NCBI GenBank assembly: GCA_040752835.1 | Contig: JBFMGG010000007.1 | Location: forward strand, 1-64,000 | Direction: 5' to 3' | DNA length: 64,000 bases | From: Campylobacterota bacterium | GTDB taxonomy: Bacteria > Campylobacterota > Campylobacteria > Campylobacterales > Sulfurimonadaceae | Shown: piece by piece, positions 53,998-63,155 of the stretch | Layout: every line of letters begins with the position of its first letter | How positions within the stretch are numbered: the stretch's first letter is position 1 | Notes under the pieces: generated by a model | Databases searched by the model: none | Told to the model about the DNA's origin: nothing | The model's input: the letters and a program-made list of their open reading frames with translations, nothing else | Made by a program: the position numbers and the translations under genes

Positions 53998-54267
53998 GAG
54001 GGGAGGGGAACGGTTTTTGAAAAGAGCGGGTGCGGTTAAGGGGTGCGGCGCCGGAGGAGCTTTATACGCTTCGAACGCAGCGGCGAGGTTCACCGGCGGG
54101 GTTTCATCGTTGAGGACGACCGGAGTATGCCCCAACAGGTAAAGGGGACAGCTCTCTTCGACGGATGCGTCGGCATGATGATCGTGATCGTGGATCACTT
54201 CGTGCAGGGCACCCAGAAGGGTCGATACGATGAACAAAACGGCAAATAAACGTTTGAAGCGTCGCAT
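53992..54267 (-). CDS. Small histidine-rich membrane protein
   Basis: A 91-residue protein with one N-terminal hydrophobic segment (about 6-21) followed by HEVIHDHDHH (His22, 26, 28, 30, 31) and a proline-rich tail. Cys40 is the only cysteine. Upstream of the barrel and zinc-transport genes on the same strand, it is likely a zinc-linked periplasmic or membrane protein, related in style to DUF2946. ATG 54267 was chosen over 54336, as GGGGAAAG precedes it and the hydrophobic stretch starts there. Confidence 0.65.
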   Translation of the reverse strand: MRRFKRLFAVLFIVSTLLGALHEVIHDHDHHADASVEESCPLYLLGHTPVVLNDETPPVNLAAAFEAYKAPPAPHPLTAPALFKNRSPPLS

Positions 54268-54289
54268 CTTTCCCCTTTTTTTGATGCGA

Positions 54290-54298
54290 ATTTTAGCA
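54290..54298 (-). promoter_or_regulatory. Extended -10 of the zinc locus
   Basis: The minus strand reads TGCTAAAAT, an extended -10, about 23 bases before the ATG of the His-rich gene. Confidence 0.4.
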
Positions 54299-54355
54299 CA
54301 GATGGCATAGGGTTTGCTTTCGTATGTCATAATCAAAAAGTTTTAAAGGAATCGG

Positions 54356-55159
54356 ATGATGATCAAACGTTTTAGCACCCTCTTATTTACTTTTTCACTC
54401 GCCCTCTACGGCGATATCAACAAAGCCGAACTGAACAAACTCGAAGTCGAGGCACTTATCGTCAAGGATCTCAGCGCCAAACAGACTCTTTATGCCAAGG
54501 AACCGTTCAAAGAAGTCCAGCCTGCCAGCCTGACCAAGGTAATGACGGCGATCCTGGCAATCGAGCGGGGGAATCTCGCGCAGCCCGTTACGATCACGCG
54601 GGAGATGACGCGGGTCGAACCGACGATCGCGGGGTACCGGAGAGGGGATGTGATCCGGCTCGAAGATCTCATCAAGGCGGCGATGATCAAATCGGACAAC
54701 GACGCGGCCAAAGCGATCGCGATCACCGTCGGGGGGAGCGAAGAGCGGTTCGTCGAGATGATGAACGCCAAAGCCCGGGCGATCGGGATGAAACACACCC
54801 GTTTCAGCAACCCTTGCGGATACGATACGAAAGGGCACTATTCGACCCCTAAAGACCTCCTTAAAATGACCGAATACGCGATCCAGAACCGTAAGTTCAA
54901 CGAAATCAGCAAAATGAACGAGCACCGCTACCGCGCGCTGAACAAAAAACGGGAGTTTTACGCCTACACCCACAACCGCCTGCTCAACCGCTACCAGTAC
55001 GCCGTCGGGGTCAAGACGGGGTATACCGCCAAAGCCGGGCCGTGTCTCATCGCCCGGGCGAAAAAAGACGGTAAAGACTGCGTGATCGTCATGATGAATG
55101 CGAAAGGGGACCGTTGGAAAACGGCCAAATCGATTTTTGAACAGGTCCTCAACAGCTAG
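54356..55159 (+). CDS. D-alanyl-D-alanine carboxypeptidase (S11 family)
   Basis: A 267-residue penicillin-binding protein of the PBP5/6/DacA type. Ser58-x-x-Lys61 (SLTK), Ser113-Asp-Asn115 and Lys220-Thr-Gly222 are the three active-site motifs. It trims the terminal D-Ala of peptidoglycan. A signal peptide (about 1-19) is present, but the protein lacks the C-terminal stalk and membrane-anchoring helix of PBP5, so it should be soluble in the periplasm. Ends four bases into the convergent glycosylase gene. Confidence 0.93.
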   Translation: MMIKRFSTLLFTFSLALYGDINKAELNKLEVEALIVKDLSAKQTLYAKEPFKEVQPASLTKVMTAILAIERGNLAQPVTITREMTRVEPTIAGYRRGDVIRLEDLIKAAMIKSDNDAAKAIAITVGGSEERFVEMMNAKARAIGMKHTRFSNPCGYDTKGHYSTPKDLLKMTEYAIQNRKFNEISKMNEHRYRALNKKREFYAYTHNRLLNRYQYAVGVKTGYTAKAGPCLIARAKKDGKDCVIVMMNAKGDRWKTAKSIFEQVLNS

Positions 55160-55650
55160 AGAATGCCGTTTTTTTCGAGGAATTCTCGGTAAAGTCTCTC
55201 TTTTTCTCCCCTTTTCATCGACGCGTGGGCCGGCGAGGTGGAGGGGAGCTGTATCACCCTTATCCCGATGTCGCCGTAATATTTCATAAACAGATCGAAG
55301 CTTTTTTTCCCCGTACATCCGATCGCTCGGATATCGGGATATCGGCTCAGCAGGGCGACGAAATCGTTGGGGAGGCAGTTTTTCAGATTGGTATCGCTTG
55401 AATTGCTTCGGACGCAGCTGCCGACCACGTCCCATAATCCGATCCCTTTTTCAAGGCAAAACGCCTTTTTGGCTTCGCCGGAGGGGAGCGCGACGCCGAA
55501 GATACTCTCCATGATCGGCCAGAAAGCGTTGCGGGGATGGGCGTAATAAAACGACTGCTCGAACGATGCGATACTGGGGAAACTCCCCAAAAACAAAACG
55601 CGCGTACGGTCATCGATGATCGGCTCAAAGGGGTGGCGTTGCGGGGTCAT
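55156..55650 (-). CDS. DNA-deoxyinosine glycosylase (UDG superfamily)
   Basis: A 164-residue UDG-fold protein resembling the deoxyinosine/hypoxanthine-DNA glycosylase group (TIGR04274). LFLGSFPS with a Ser-Ile start (about 19-27), the YYAHPRNAFW motif (35-44) and the C-terminal STSPAH (about 138-143) are visible. It removes hypoxanthine formed by adenine deamination. It is divergent to purH. Confidence 0.85.
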   Translation of the reverse strand: MTPQRHPFEPIIDDRTRVLFLGSFPSIASFEQSFYYAHPRNAFWPIMESIFGVALPSGEAKKAFCLEKGIGLWDVVGSCVRSNSSDTNLKNCLPNDFVALLSRYPDIRAIGCTGKKSFDLFMKYYGDIGIRVIQLPSTSPAHASMKRGEKERLYREFLEKNGIL

Positions 55651-55705
55651 GTTGAAACTTTACCTTACCTTAAAGCATATTCAGCTAAAATTCCGCCATT
55701 AATTC

Positions 55706-55722
55706 ACGGGCACACGACCCGT
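55706..55722 (+). promoter_or_regulatory. Leader hairpin of purH
   Basis: ACGGG (55706-55710) and CCCGT (55718-55722) form a five-pair stem whose 3' side ends three bases before AAAGGA. It may affect translation initiation; no known purine riboswitch shape is seen. Confidence 0.3.
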
Positions 55723-55735
55723 ACAAAGGAACTGC

Positions 55736-57271
55736 ATGAAGCGCGCTTTGCTCAGTGTAAGCGACAAAACCAATATCGCTCTGTTCGCGAAATCCCTGAT
55801 CGGACTGGGATATCAGATCATTTCGACGGGAGGAACGTACAAGCTTCTTCGCGAAGAGGGGATCGATGCGATCGAAATCGATGAGGTGACCAAATTCCCC
55901 GAATGTTTCGAGGGACGGGTTAAAACCCTCAACCCCTACATCCACGGGGGAATCCTCCACCGCCGTGACAAGCAGTCGCACCTTGACCAGGCCAAAGAGC
56001 TGGGTGTCGAGGCGATCGACCTGGTGTGCGTCAACCTCTACCCCTTCAAAGCGACGATCGAAAAAACCGACGATTTTGAAGAGATCATCGAAAATATCGA
56101 CATCGGCGGACCCGCGATGGTCCGTTCCGCGGCCAAAAATTTCGACAGCGTCGTGATCGTGACCGATCCATCGGATTATTCGCTCGTGCTCAACGCCATC
56201 GAAAACGGCCTCAACAGTGTCGAGTTCCGCCGCGATCTGATGATCAAAGCTTACGAGCATACCGCCGCTTACGACAGCATGATCGCCAACTATATGAACA
56301 AGCGCTTCAACAACGGCATGGGAGCCAAGCAGTTCATTGTCGGAAACAAGGTGATGGATACCCGATACGGCGAAAACCCGCATCAGAAAGGGGCCCTGTA
56401 CGAATTCGACGCGTTTTTCAGCCGCAACTTCAAAACCCTCAAAGGGGAAGCGAGTTTCAACAACCTCACCGATATCAGCGGCGCGGTCAAAATCGCCGCG
56501 GCGTTCGGGAATGAAAACGCGATCTGTATCGTCAAACACGGTAACCCCTGCGGTTTCGCGATCCGCGACAACCTGCTGGACGCTTATACCGAAGCGCTTA
56601 AATGCGATCCCGTTTCCGCCTTCGGCGGTGTCGTCGCGGTGAACGGCGTCGTGACCAAGGAACTCGCCGAAAAAATGAACGAGATGTTTCTTGAGGTAAT
56701 CATCGCCGGGCGCATCGACGACGAAGCGCGCGCGGTATTCGAACCGAAAAAACGGCTCAAACTCTTCGAATACGGTGCGGATCGGATCATCCTGAGCAAC
56801 GACCCGGTCGATTTCAAACACATCGACGGCGGATTCGTCTTCCAGGATGCGGACAGGGTTGCTGAGGATGAGGTGAAAAACGCCAAACTCGTCACCAAGC
56901 ACACTGCGAGTGCCCAGGAGATCAAAGACGCCGAAATCGCCTACAAAGTGGCCTCTTTGACGAAATCAAACTGCGTCGTTTACGTTAAAAACGGCGCGAT
57001 GGTCGCGGTAGGAATGGGGATGACTTCCCGTGTCGACGCGGCCCGCTGCGCCCTCAAAAAAGCCGAAGAGATGGGTCTGGACGTGAGCGGATCGGCGCTG
57101 GCCAGCGAAGCATTCTTCCCGTTCCGCGATTCGATCGACGCGGCGGCGGGCGCGGGGGTCAAAACCGTCATCCAGCCGGGCGGTTCCGTTCGCGATGACG
57201 AAGTCATCGCCGCCGCCGACGAGCACGGTATGGCCCTTTATTTTACCGGCATCCGCCATTTCCTCCACTAA
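55736..57271 (+). CDS. purH: Bifunctional AICAR transformylase/IMP cyclohydrolase
   Basis: A 511-residue fusion making IMP from AICAR. The N-terminal MGS-like cyclohydrolase domain contains [10 protein letters not shown] (about 27-36) and the C-terminal AICARFT domain contains the KHGNPCGFA and SAFGG motifs. Both last steps of purine synthesis are here. It is monocistronic with a seven-pair hairpin after the stop. Confidence 0.96.
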   Translation: MKRALLSVSDKTNIALFAKSLIGLGYQIISTGGTYKLLREEGIDAIEIDEVTKFPECFEGRVKTLNPYIHGGILHRRDKQSHLDQAKELGVEAIDLVCVNLYPFKATIEKTDDFEEIIENIDIGGPAMVRSAAKNFDSVVIVTDPSDYSLVLNAIENGLNSVEFRRDLMIKAYEHTAAYDSMIANYMNKRFNNGMGAKQFIVGNKVMDTRYGENPHQKGALYEFDAFFSRNFKTLKGEASFNNLTDISGAVKIAAAFGNENAICIVKHGNPCGFAIRDNLLDAYTEALKCDPVSAFGGVVAVNGVVTKELAEKMNEMFLEVIIAGRIDDEARAVFEPKKRLKLFEYGADRIILSNDPVDFKHIDGGFVFQDADRVAEDEVKNAKLVTKHTASAQEIKDAEIAYKVASLTKSNCVVYVKNGAMVAVGMGMTSRVDAARCALKKAEEMGLDVSGSALASEAFFPFRDSIDAAAGAGVKTVIQPGGSVRDDEVIAAADEHGMALYFTGIRHFLH

Positions 57272-57277
57272 AAACAG

Positions 57278-57296
57278 TTGCGCCGCTCAGGCGCAA
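57278..57296 (+). terminator. Hairpin after purH
   Basis: TTGCGCC-GCTCA-GGCGCAA forms a perfect seven-pair stem. The T-run downstream is weak, so it may act as a transcript end stabiliser as well as terminator. Confidence 0.5.
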
Positions 57297-57344
57297 TGAG
57301 TGATTGCCTCTTTATCCCCTTTCCATCGTATCTCCTTGGTTTAA

Positions 57345-57365
57345 CTTGATTGACACGGACTCAAT
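57345..57365 (+). promoter_or_regulatory. HAIR-like HspR operator
   Basis: CTTGATT-N7-ACTCAAT matches the HAIR consensus CTTGAGT-N7-ACTCAAG at all but two positions. HAIR is the DNA site of HspR, and hspR is the second gene of the operon. The element overlaps the -35 hexamer. Confidence 0.75.
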
Positions 57366-57379
57366 GTTAGTGCTATAAT
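57350..57379 (+). promoter_or_regulatory. Sigma-70 promoter of cbpA-hspR-ung
   Basis: TTGACA (57350-57355), an 18-base spacer, and TGCTATAAT (57371-57379) form a near-consensus promoter with extended -10. The -35 lies within the HAIR-like site, so bound HspR would block RNA polymerase. Confidence 0.8.
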
Positions 57380-57420
57380 TTTTTCAGAAAAAAGAAACCG
57401 ATAAATTTTAGGAACCGATC

Positions 57421-58302
57421 ATGTCAAAAAGTTTGTATGCCACACTCGAAGTTTCACCCGGAGCCAGCGAAGCGGAGATCAAAAAAGCGTACCGGAAGCT
57501 TGCGCGCCAGTACCATCCCGACGTTAACAAAGACCCGAAAGCCGAGGAGAAGTTCAAAGAGATCAATGCCGCCTATGAAGTGCTCAGCGACAAAGAAAAA
57601 CGGGCCAAGTACGATCAGTACGGTGATGCCATGTTCGGTGGCCAGAATTTTCACGATTTCGCCCGCGGTCAGGGCGCCAATGTCGATCTTGACGACATCC
57701 TGCGCAACATTTTCGGACAGGGCGGCGGTTTCGGCGGCGGCGGTTTCGGGGGAGGTTTCGGCGGATTTGGCGGCGGTTTCGGGGGAGGTTTCGGCGGCAT
57801 GAACCTCGACATCGATGCCAACGTAACGGTTCCTTTCGCGGTTGCGGTTCTCGGCGGCAAACATACGATCAGCCTCTCGGGAGAAAGTTTCGACATCAAG
57901 ATTCCCGCCGGGATCAAAAGCGGTGAAAAATTGCGCGTGCGCGGCAAGGGCAAACGGGGAGGAGGCCAGGTCGGTGATCTGTACCTGCGCATCGACGTCG
58001 CCCCCAATCCCGAATATGAACGCGAAGGGGACAACCTGGTCAAAACGTTCAACGTACCTCTCTATGCGGCATTGTTCGGCGGGAAGGTGAGCGTCCAGAC
58101 GCTGGAAAAAGAGGTGACGCTCAAAGTGCCCGAAAACACCAAAAACGGCCAACGGTTCCGTCTGAAAGAGATGGGGGTCACAAACCGCCAAAGCGGCGTC
58201 CGCGGCGATCTGTACCTCAAAGCCAACATTGTCCTCCCCCCGCTGGAGAAAATCGATCCCGAGCTTGTCGAACAGATGAAAAAATCGCTTCCGCAGGAGT
58301 AG
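57421..58302 (+). CDS. cbpA: DnaJ-type co-chaperone CbpA
   Basis: A 293-residue J-protein. J domain 1-70 with HPD at 32-34 that triggers DnaK ATPase. A glycine/phenylalanine-rich linker (about 95-125) made of FGGGFGG repeats follows, then the two substrate-binding C-terminal modules. It has no CXXCXGXG zinc domain, so it is CbpA-type rather than DnaJ. In Helicobacter cbpA and hspR are likewise adjacent and HspR-controlled. Confidence 0.93.
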   Translation: MSKSLYATLEVSPGASEAEIKKAYRKLARQYHPDVNKDPKAEEKFKEINAAYEVLSDKEKRAKYDQYGDAMFGGQNFHDFARGQGANVDLDDILRNIFGQGGGFGGGGFGGGFGGFGGGFGGGFGGMNLDIDANVTVPFAVAVLGGKHTISLSGESFDIKIPAGIKSGEKLRVRGKGKRGGGQVGDLYLRIDVAPNPEYEREGDNLVKTFNVPLYAALFGGKVSVQTLEKEVTLKVPENTKNGQRFRLKEMGVTNRQSGVRGDLYLKANIVLPPLEKIDPELVEQMKKSLPQE

Positions 58303-58305
58303 AAG

Positions 58306-58692
58306 ATGCACCACTACGACGAACCCGTATACATGATCAGCATCGTTGCCAAAATCCTCGATATTCATCCGCAGACGCTGCGGCAGTACGAGCGGGAAAA
58401 TCTCATTTCCCCCTCGCGCTCGGACGGACGGATCCGGCTGTATTCGCAGCGTGACATCGAAAAGATCAAAACGATCCTGCGCCTGACCCGCGAACTGGGC
58501 GTCAACCTCGCCGGGGTCGACGTAGTGATGCGGCTGAAAGACAAAATGGAAGCGATGGAGCAGGAGATGGCCGAGATGCGCATGGAGCTTTCCCGCCTTC
58601 GCAACAGCACCACGGTCCCTCCTGAAAAATCGCTCGTGGCCAAACGGAGCATTTACGAGATGGTCATTTTCGAAGACGACATTCTCAAATAA
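58306..58692 (+). CDS. hspR: MerR-family heat-shock repressor HspR
   Basis: A 128-residue MerR-type repressor. The winged helix-turn-helix starts at about residue 9 with [22 protein letters not shown], the HspR signature. A coiled coil follows (about 75-105). HspR binds HAIR sites and represses chaperone genes until heat or unfolded proteins engage DnaK. It is three bases behind cbpA and shares one base with ung. Confidence 0.93.
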   Translation: MHHYDEPVYMISIVAKILDIHPQTLRQYERENLISPSRSDGRIRLYSQRDIEKIKTILRLTRELGVNLAGVDVVMRLKDKMEAMEQEMAEMRMELSRLRNSTTVPPEKSLVAKRSIYEMVIFEDDILK

Positions 58693-59366
58693 TGGCACTC
58701 GATCCCCAAATCCACGAGAGCTGGAAAGAGGCACTCAAAGAGGAATTCGCCCACAGCTATATGGGCGAGCTGAAAACTTTTCTGCTCGAGGAAAAAACGT
58801 TTCATACGATCTATCCGCGCGGGAGCGAGATATTCAACGCGTTTAATTCCACCCCATTTGAGCGGGTCAAAGCGGTCATCTTGGGACAAGACCCGTATCA
58901 CGGGCCGGGACAGGCTCACGGCTTGTCGTTTTCCGTCCGTCACGGTGTGGCCCTGCCGCCGTCACTGCAAAACATTTTCAAAGAGCTGGTGGACGATATC
59001 GGCTGCGGGTATCCCCAGAGCGGGGATCTGACCCACTGGGCGCAAGAGGGGGTGTTGCTGCTCAATACTCTCCTCACCGTCCGCGCGGGGGAAGCGTTTT
59101 CGCATAAAGAGCGGGGGTGGGAACGTTTTACCGACCGTGTGATACAAACCCTCAGCCAAAGACGCGAGCACATCGTGTTTATCCTCTGGGGTGCACCGGC
59201 GGGGAAAAAAGCGGCTCTGATGGATGGGAACAAACACTGTATCCTGCGCGCGCCTCACCCTTCTCCGCTCTCGGCTTACAGGGGTTTTTTCGGTTCCAAG
59301 CCCTTTAGCCGCACAAACGAGTACCTGATCCGAAACGGCATCACCCCGATCGACTGGCGTCTTTAA
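58692..59366 (+). CDS. ung: Uracil-DNA glycosylase
   Basis: A 224-residue family 1 UDG. GQDPYHG at 65-71 gives Asp67, and HPSPLSAYRGFFGS near 195 is the catalytic His/DNA-intercalating loop. It excises uracil from DNA. Starts on the last base of hspR, so its expression is tied to the HspR promoter, which would link repair to heat stress. Ends 26 bases inside the convergent CHAD gene. Confidence 0.96.
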   Translation: MALDPQIHESWKEALKEEFAHSYMGELKTFLLEEKTFHTIYPRGSEIFNAFNSTPFERVKAVILGQDPYHGPGQAHGLSFSVRHGVALPPSLQNIFKELVDDIGCGYPQSGDLTHWAQEGVLLLNTLLTVRAGEAFSHKERGWERFTDRVIQTLSQRREHIVFILWGAPAGKKAALMDGNKHCILRAPHPSPLSAYRGFFGSKPFSRTNEYLIRNGITPIDWRL

Positions 59367-60087
59367 GCGCTTTGAGCTCCTTTTTCCGCTCCCGCAGCAA
59401 TTCGGCGGTTTCGGAGGAAGGAGAACGTTTGTACACTTTTTTCAGCCATTCGACCTGATTGTAGGCATCCTGAACTCTCCCCAGCCGGTTTTGTATCTTT
59501 TTGCATTCGGCAATTTTCCGGTGCTCTTCTCGGAGTTCCGCGGCGGCGAGAAATTCGAGGCCGTAACGGGCGTTTTTGAAGCGCACCCGCAAACGGTGGA
59601 GCTCTTTTTGGGAAGTCTTCGGCCCGATCGACGCGTAATCGGAGAGTGCCGAAGCGTAATAGCGCTCGACGGTATCGATCAGGTGCGCGGAGGAGATGTC
59701 GGGGTCGGCGTCGCACAGGGTGTCATAGTGATTTCGTATCGCATTAAGCGTCTGCGCTTTGAATTCGGGGCTCAACGTCGCGTCGGCGTATCTGCTCCGC
59801 AGCAGGGAGAGCGTCCGGCAGGTTTTTGGGTAACGTTTGGGTTTGAGGGATTCGATCAGGACGTCGAGTTCACGGATCGCATTCGTCGATTTGACGGCCG
59901 CTTTGAGTTCGGGGGGGAAGGGGACGCTTTTGCTGAGGAAGAGGGCCGTGACCGAACGGACACGGCGTATCGCAATTCTGAAATCGTGGACGTCTCCGCT
60001 TTGGCGGCTTTGCATCAGCACACCCAGGAGTGTGCTGGCGTGATAGAGCTGATACGTCAGATAGCGGGTCAGTACATTCAGTCGCAT
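59341..60087 (-). CDS. CHAD domain protein
   Basis: A 248-residue helical protein of the CHAD family. HDFRIAIRRVRS (about 34-45) is the conserved His/Arg motif, and a second basic pattern HRLRVRFKNARYGLEF (about 165-180) forms the other half of the polyphosphate-binding face. CHAD proteins bind polyphosphate; many have an N-terminal CYTH triphosphatase, absent here. Runs in minus orientation before the nuclease gene. Confidence 0.85.
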   Translation of the reverse strand: MRLNVLTRYLTYQLYHASTLLGVLMQSRQSGDVHDFRIAIRRVRSVTALFLSKSVPFPPELKAAVKSTNAIRELDVLIESLKPKRYPKTCRTLSLLRSRYADATLSPEFKAQTLNAIRNHYDTLCDADPDISSAHLIDTVERYYASALSDYASIGPKTSQKELHRLRVRFKNARYGLEFLAAAELREEHRKIAECKKIQNRLGRVQDAYNQVEWLKKVYKRSPSSETAELLRERKKELKALKDASRSG

Positions 60088-60110
60088 CCGACCATTATAA
60101 CCGATTTGGA

Positions 60111-61121
60111 TTACAGTTTAAAGACCGCCGCGATCGGAAGGTGATCGGAATATCCCTCACCCATATGGTGGCGGGGTTTTTTTCGGGACTGTTGCCAGCG
60201 GTAGGGTTTGCCTTTGTAAAAAAGATAGGGTTTCTCAAAACGTTTGAAACTGCCGCGAACGTATTCGATCCCCTTCCCGTCCGCCAGCGCGGGAGAGATG
60301 ATCATATTGTCGAGCGCTTCGCTGTTGCCGCGGAATTCATGGCTCCAGCGCTCCGAACCGTCCACTTCATACCAGAGGTTGTAGAGACACTCCCTGCACG
60401 TTTTGAGCGAATGGTAGGTGATCGGATTGTTGTCGGCGTCAACCGTTCCGAGAATGTGGTTGATCCCCGTAATCCCCCCCGTATCGTTGTGTTTTCGGCT
60501 GCGGAGGAAAGTACGGTACTCCTCATAGTCGGAGTTGAAATCGCCCAGCAGTACGAAGGGTTCGTTTTTCTCCAGGGCGGCGAGGCGTTTTTTGAGTGCT
60601 TTGGCACTCAGGATCCGCATGCTCTCCGGACCGCTTTTGGATTTCCAGTGGTTGACGAATACCCGCAGGCTTTTGCCTTCAATGTCGAGTTTGACCTCGA
60701 GGATGTCCCGATAGGCGCGGTGGGAACTGACCGAATGGCTGAGGGCGCTTTTGATGGGGTAACGGCTCAGCAACGCGGTAGCGACGGTGGTATTTTTAGC
60801 CCGTGCAAACGCGTGGTAAGGATAATAGAGTCCCTGACGCTTCAGTTCGGTTTTGAGTGCTTTGAGGGCGGTTTCGGATTCGATCTCCTGCAGTCCGATG
60901 ACGTCGGCGCCGATGTCACGGATTACCTGAGCGGTATTGTGAAGTTTGATGCGGTACATCTCCTCGTTCCACCCCCACGAGGTGTTGGGAATGTATTGCT
61001 CGTACTCGTTTCCGTCATCGTTCATGTCGAACAGGTTTTCGACGTTATAGGATGCGATCTTCACTTCGGTACCTCCCAGCAGAGCGTAAAAAAAGAGCAA
61101 CAGAACCAGCAGCTTCATCAT
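60111..61121 (-). CDS. Exported endonuclease/exonuclease/phosphatase-family protein
   Basis: A 336-residue EEP-fold protein, with signal peptide (about 1-18) then IASYNVENLFD containing the Asn-Glu metal motif. QEIE, LGDFNSDY and the late SDHLPI motifs complete the DNase I-like active site. It could be a secreted DNase or a phosphatase. Start is ATG 61121, overlapping the M3 peptidase stop. Confidence 0.85.
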   Translation of the reverse strand: MMKLLVLLLFFYALLGGTEVKIASYNVENLFDMNDDGNEYEQYIPNTSWGWNEEMYRIKLHNTAQVIRDIGADVIGLQEIESETALKALKTELKRQGLYYPYHAFARAKNTTVATALLSRYPIKSALSHSVSSHRAYRDILEVKLDIEGKSLRVFVNHWKSKSGPESMRILSAKALKKRLAALEKNEPFVLLGDFNSDYEEYRTFLRSRKHNDTGGITGINHILGTVDADNNPITYHSLKTCRECLYNLWYEVDGSERWSHEFRGNSEALDNMIISPALADGKGIEYVRGSFKRFEKPYLFYKGKPYRWQQSRKKPRHHMGEGYSDHLPIAAVFKL

Positions 61122-63070
61122 TCGATCCCGCTGAGGCGCAACAGATGTTTCGTCTCGCATTCGCGCCCCATCATTTCGACAAAGAGCTCCTGCATGCTTC
61201 GGCTTCCCCCTTTGGCGAGTATCACCTCTTTGTACCGCCGGGCGAGTTCGGAACCGAAAATCCCTTCGTCCACGATCGCGTAATAGGCGTCGGCACTGAG
61301 AACTTCAGCCCATTTGTAGCTGTAGTATCCGGCACTGTAACCGCCGCTGAAAATATGGGAAAACCCGTTTTGGAATTTGTTGTAGGAAGGCGGGCGGATC
61401 AGCGACGTCCGCTCTCGAACCCGGTCAAGAAGGCTCTGAATCTCGTCCCCCTGATAGAGGCGCGAATGGAGTTCGAAATCAAAAAGGGCAAATTCGAGCT
61501 GGCGGAGCATGAAAAGAGCGCTTTGGAAGTTTTTGGCGCGGATCAGCTTGGCGATCATTTCATCGTCGAGAACCTCCCCGCTTTCATGGTGCCGGGCGAA
61601 AAGTTTGAGCACTTTGGGCTCGTAGGCGAAATTTTCCAGAAACTGCGAGGGAAACTCGACCGCATCCCATTCGACGCCGCTCACTCCGCTCACCCCGCGC
61701 TCGCGGACGCGGCTGAGGAGGTGGTGGAGGGTATGGCCCATTTCGTGGAAAAGGGTGACGACGTCGTCATGGCGCAGCAGCGAAGGGGAGGTGTCGCCTG
61801 AGGGGGGGAAGTTGCAGACGACGAAAGCGCTCGAGAGACGGGTATTGCCCTGCGGGTCTTCGCAATGGCTTTCAAAATTGTGCATCCAGGCACCGCCGCG
61901 TTTGTGTTTCCGGGCTTCGAGATCGAAGTAGACCCGCGCGAACAGGCGGTCGTTTTCATAGATGTCGTAGGCGCTGGCCTTCTCGTCCCACAGAGGGATA
62001 TCGATCTTGACGAAACGGATGCCGAAGAGGTCGTGCAAAAAGGCGAACATCCCTTCCATGACCGAGCGTTGTTCGAAATAGGGGCGATACTCCTCCTCGT
62101 CGATGTCGTAGCGCGCTTTTTTGAGAATTTCGCCGTAAAAGGCGGTGTCGTAGCTTTGCAGCTCGATCCCCCCGGCGATCTCGCGGAGTTCGGCAATCTC
62201 CTGCTCCGCCTGTGGGCGAGACGCGTCGATCAGTTCGTGGAGGAATTTGAAAACGGCATCCGTATCGGGGGCCATTTTGGAAGCCAGGGAATACTGGGCG
62301 TAATTGTCGAATCCGAGCAGCGCCGCGCTCTCCTGGCGCAATGAGAGAAGCTCGTCGATGATCGTCCCGTTTTGCGGCGCGCGCGTCGTATAGGCCCGGT
62401 AGAGCTCTTCTCGCACCGCGCGGTTGGGGCCGTAGGTCATGTAGGCGATGTAAGAGGGCATCTGGAGCGTAAAACGGTATTTGACGACCCCCTCTTCTTC
62501 GAAGCGGGCGTTTTCGAGGTCACTTTCGGGGATCCCCTCCACGTCGGCTTCGTCGGTGATGATTTTCTCATAGGCGTTGGTCGCGTCAAGGAGGTTTTGC
62601 GAAAAGTCGTTCGTCAGGGTGCTTTTGCGGAGATTGATTTCGGCGAGACGGGCTTTGGCCGTCTCGTCAAGGTGGGCGCCGGCAAGTTCGAAATGGAGGA
62701 TGTTCAGATCGAGCAGGCGCTGTTGTTCGGGGTCGAGAACGTCGTATTCGGCGGCCTTGATCTGTTTAAACGCTTCGTAGAGGCCCAGGTTTTGCCCCAC
62801 ATAGGTCGAATATTCCGTCAGAATCGGCAGCGCTTCGGCGTAAATTTTTTGGGTCGCTTCGGAGTTTTTGACGGCATTGATGTGGGAGAGGGGGGTAAAG
62901 AGCAGCTCGAGTTCTTCTTCCATAAAATCGAAGGGGCGCACGAAGTTGGCGTACGTCTTTACGGGAACATCCAGCAGCTCTTCGACGGTGTGGCGGTTTT
63001 GCGCGATCAGCGCGTTGAGATCGTCGATAAAGGTATCCAGGTTCAGCTTGAAATCGTTAAAGGGGGTCAT
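61118..63070 (-). CDS. M3-family oligopeptidase
   Basis: A 650-residue cytosolic zinc metallopeptidase of the thimet oligopeptidase/OpdA (PrlC) type. HEMGH at 442-446 is the zinc motif, followed by a third ligand Glu about 25 residues later. It breaks down short peptides, possibly signal-peptide fragments. Promoter candidate ATTGTA 63094-63099 reads TACAAT on the minus strand. The downstream exported nuclease overlaps its stop. Confidence 0.9.
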   Translation of the reverse strand: MTPFNDFKLNLDTFIDDLNALIAQNRHTVEELLDVPVKTYANFVRPFDFMEEELELLFTPLSHINAVKNSEATQKIYAEALPILTEYSTYVGQNLGLYEAFKQIKAAEYDVLDPEQQRLLDLNILHFELAGAHLDETAKARLAEINLRKSTLTNDFSQNLLDATNAYEKIITDEADVEGIPESDLENARFEEEGVVKYRFTLQMPSYIAYMTYGPNRAVREELYRAYTTRAPQNGTIIDELLSLRQESAALLGFDNYAQYSLASKMAPDTDAVFKFLHELIDASRPQAEQEIAELREIAGGIELQSYDTAFYGEILKKARYDIDEEEYRPYFEQRSVMEGMFAFLHDLFGIRFVKIDIPLWDEKASAYDIYENDRLFARVYFDLEARKHKRGGAWMHNFESHCEDPQGNTRLSSAFVVCNFPPSGDTSPSLLRHDDVVTLFHEMGHTLHHLLSRVRERGVSGVSGVEWDAVEFPSQFLENFAYEPKVLKLFARHHESGEVLDDEMIAKLIRAKNFQSALFMLRQLEFALFDFELHSRLYQGDEIQSLLDRVRERTSLIRPPSYNKFQNGFSHIFSGGYSAGYYSYKWAEVLSADAYYAIVDEGIFGSELARRYKEVILAKGGSRSMQELFVEMMGRECETKHLLRLSGIE

Positions 63071-63122
63071 ATTCTCTCCTAATATAGGACGTTATTGTAG
63101 TGCAGCGTTTCAAAAAATATTC

Positions 63123-63128
63123 TATAAT
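63123..63128 (+). promoter_or_regulatory. -10 box of the DUF502 gene
   Basis: TATAAT lies 28 bases before the ATG at 63156 in the divergent gap. Confidence 0.45.
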
Positions 63129-63155
63129 TTGACAATTTGTTATCAAGGCCCAACC

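Noticed and set aside
57721-57803. Tandem GGCGGTTTCGG-like repeats
   Set aside because: They encode the glycine/phenylalanine linker of CbpA and are neither CRISPR nor an intergenic repeat.
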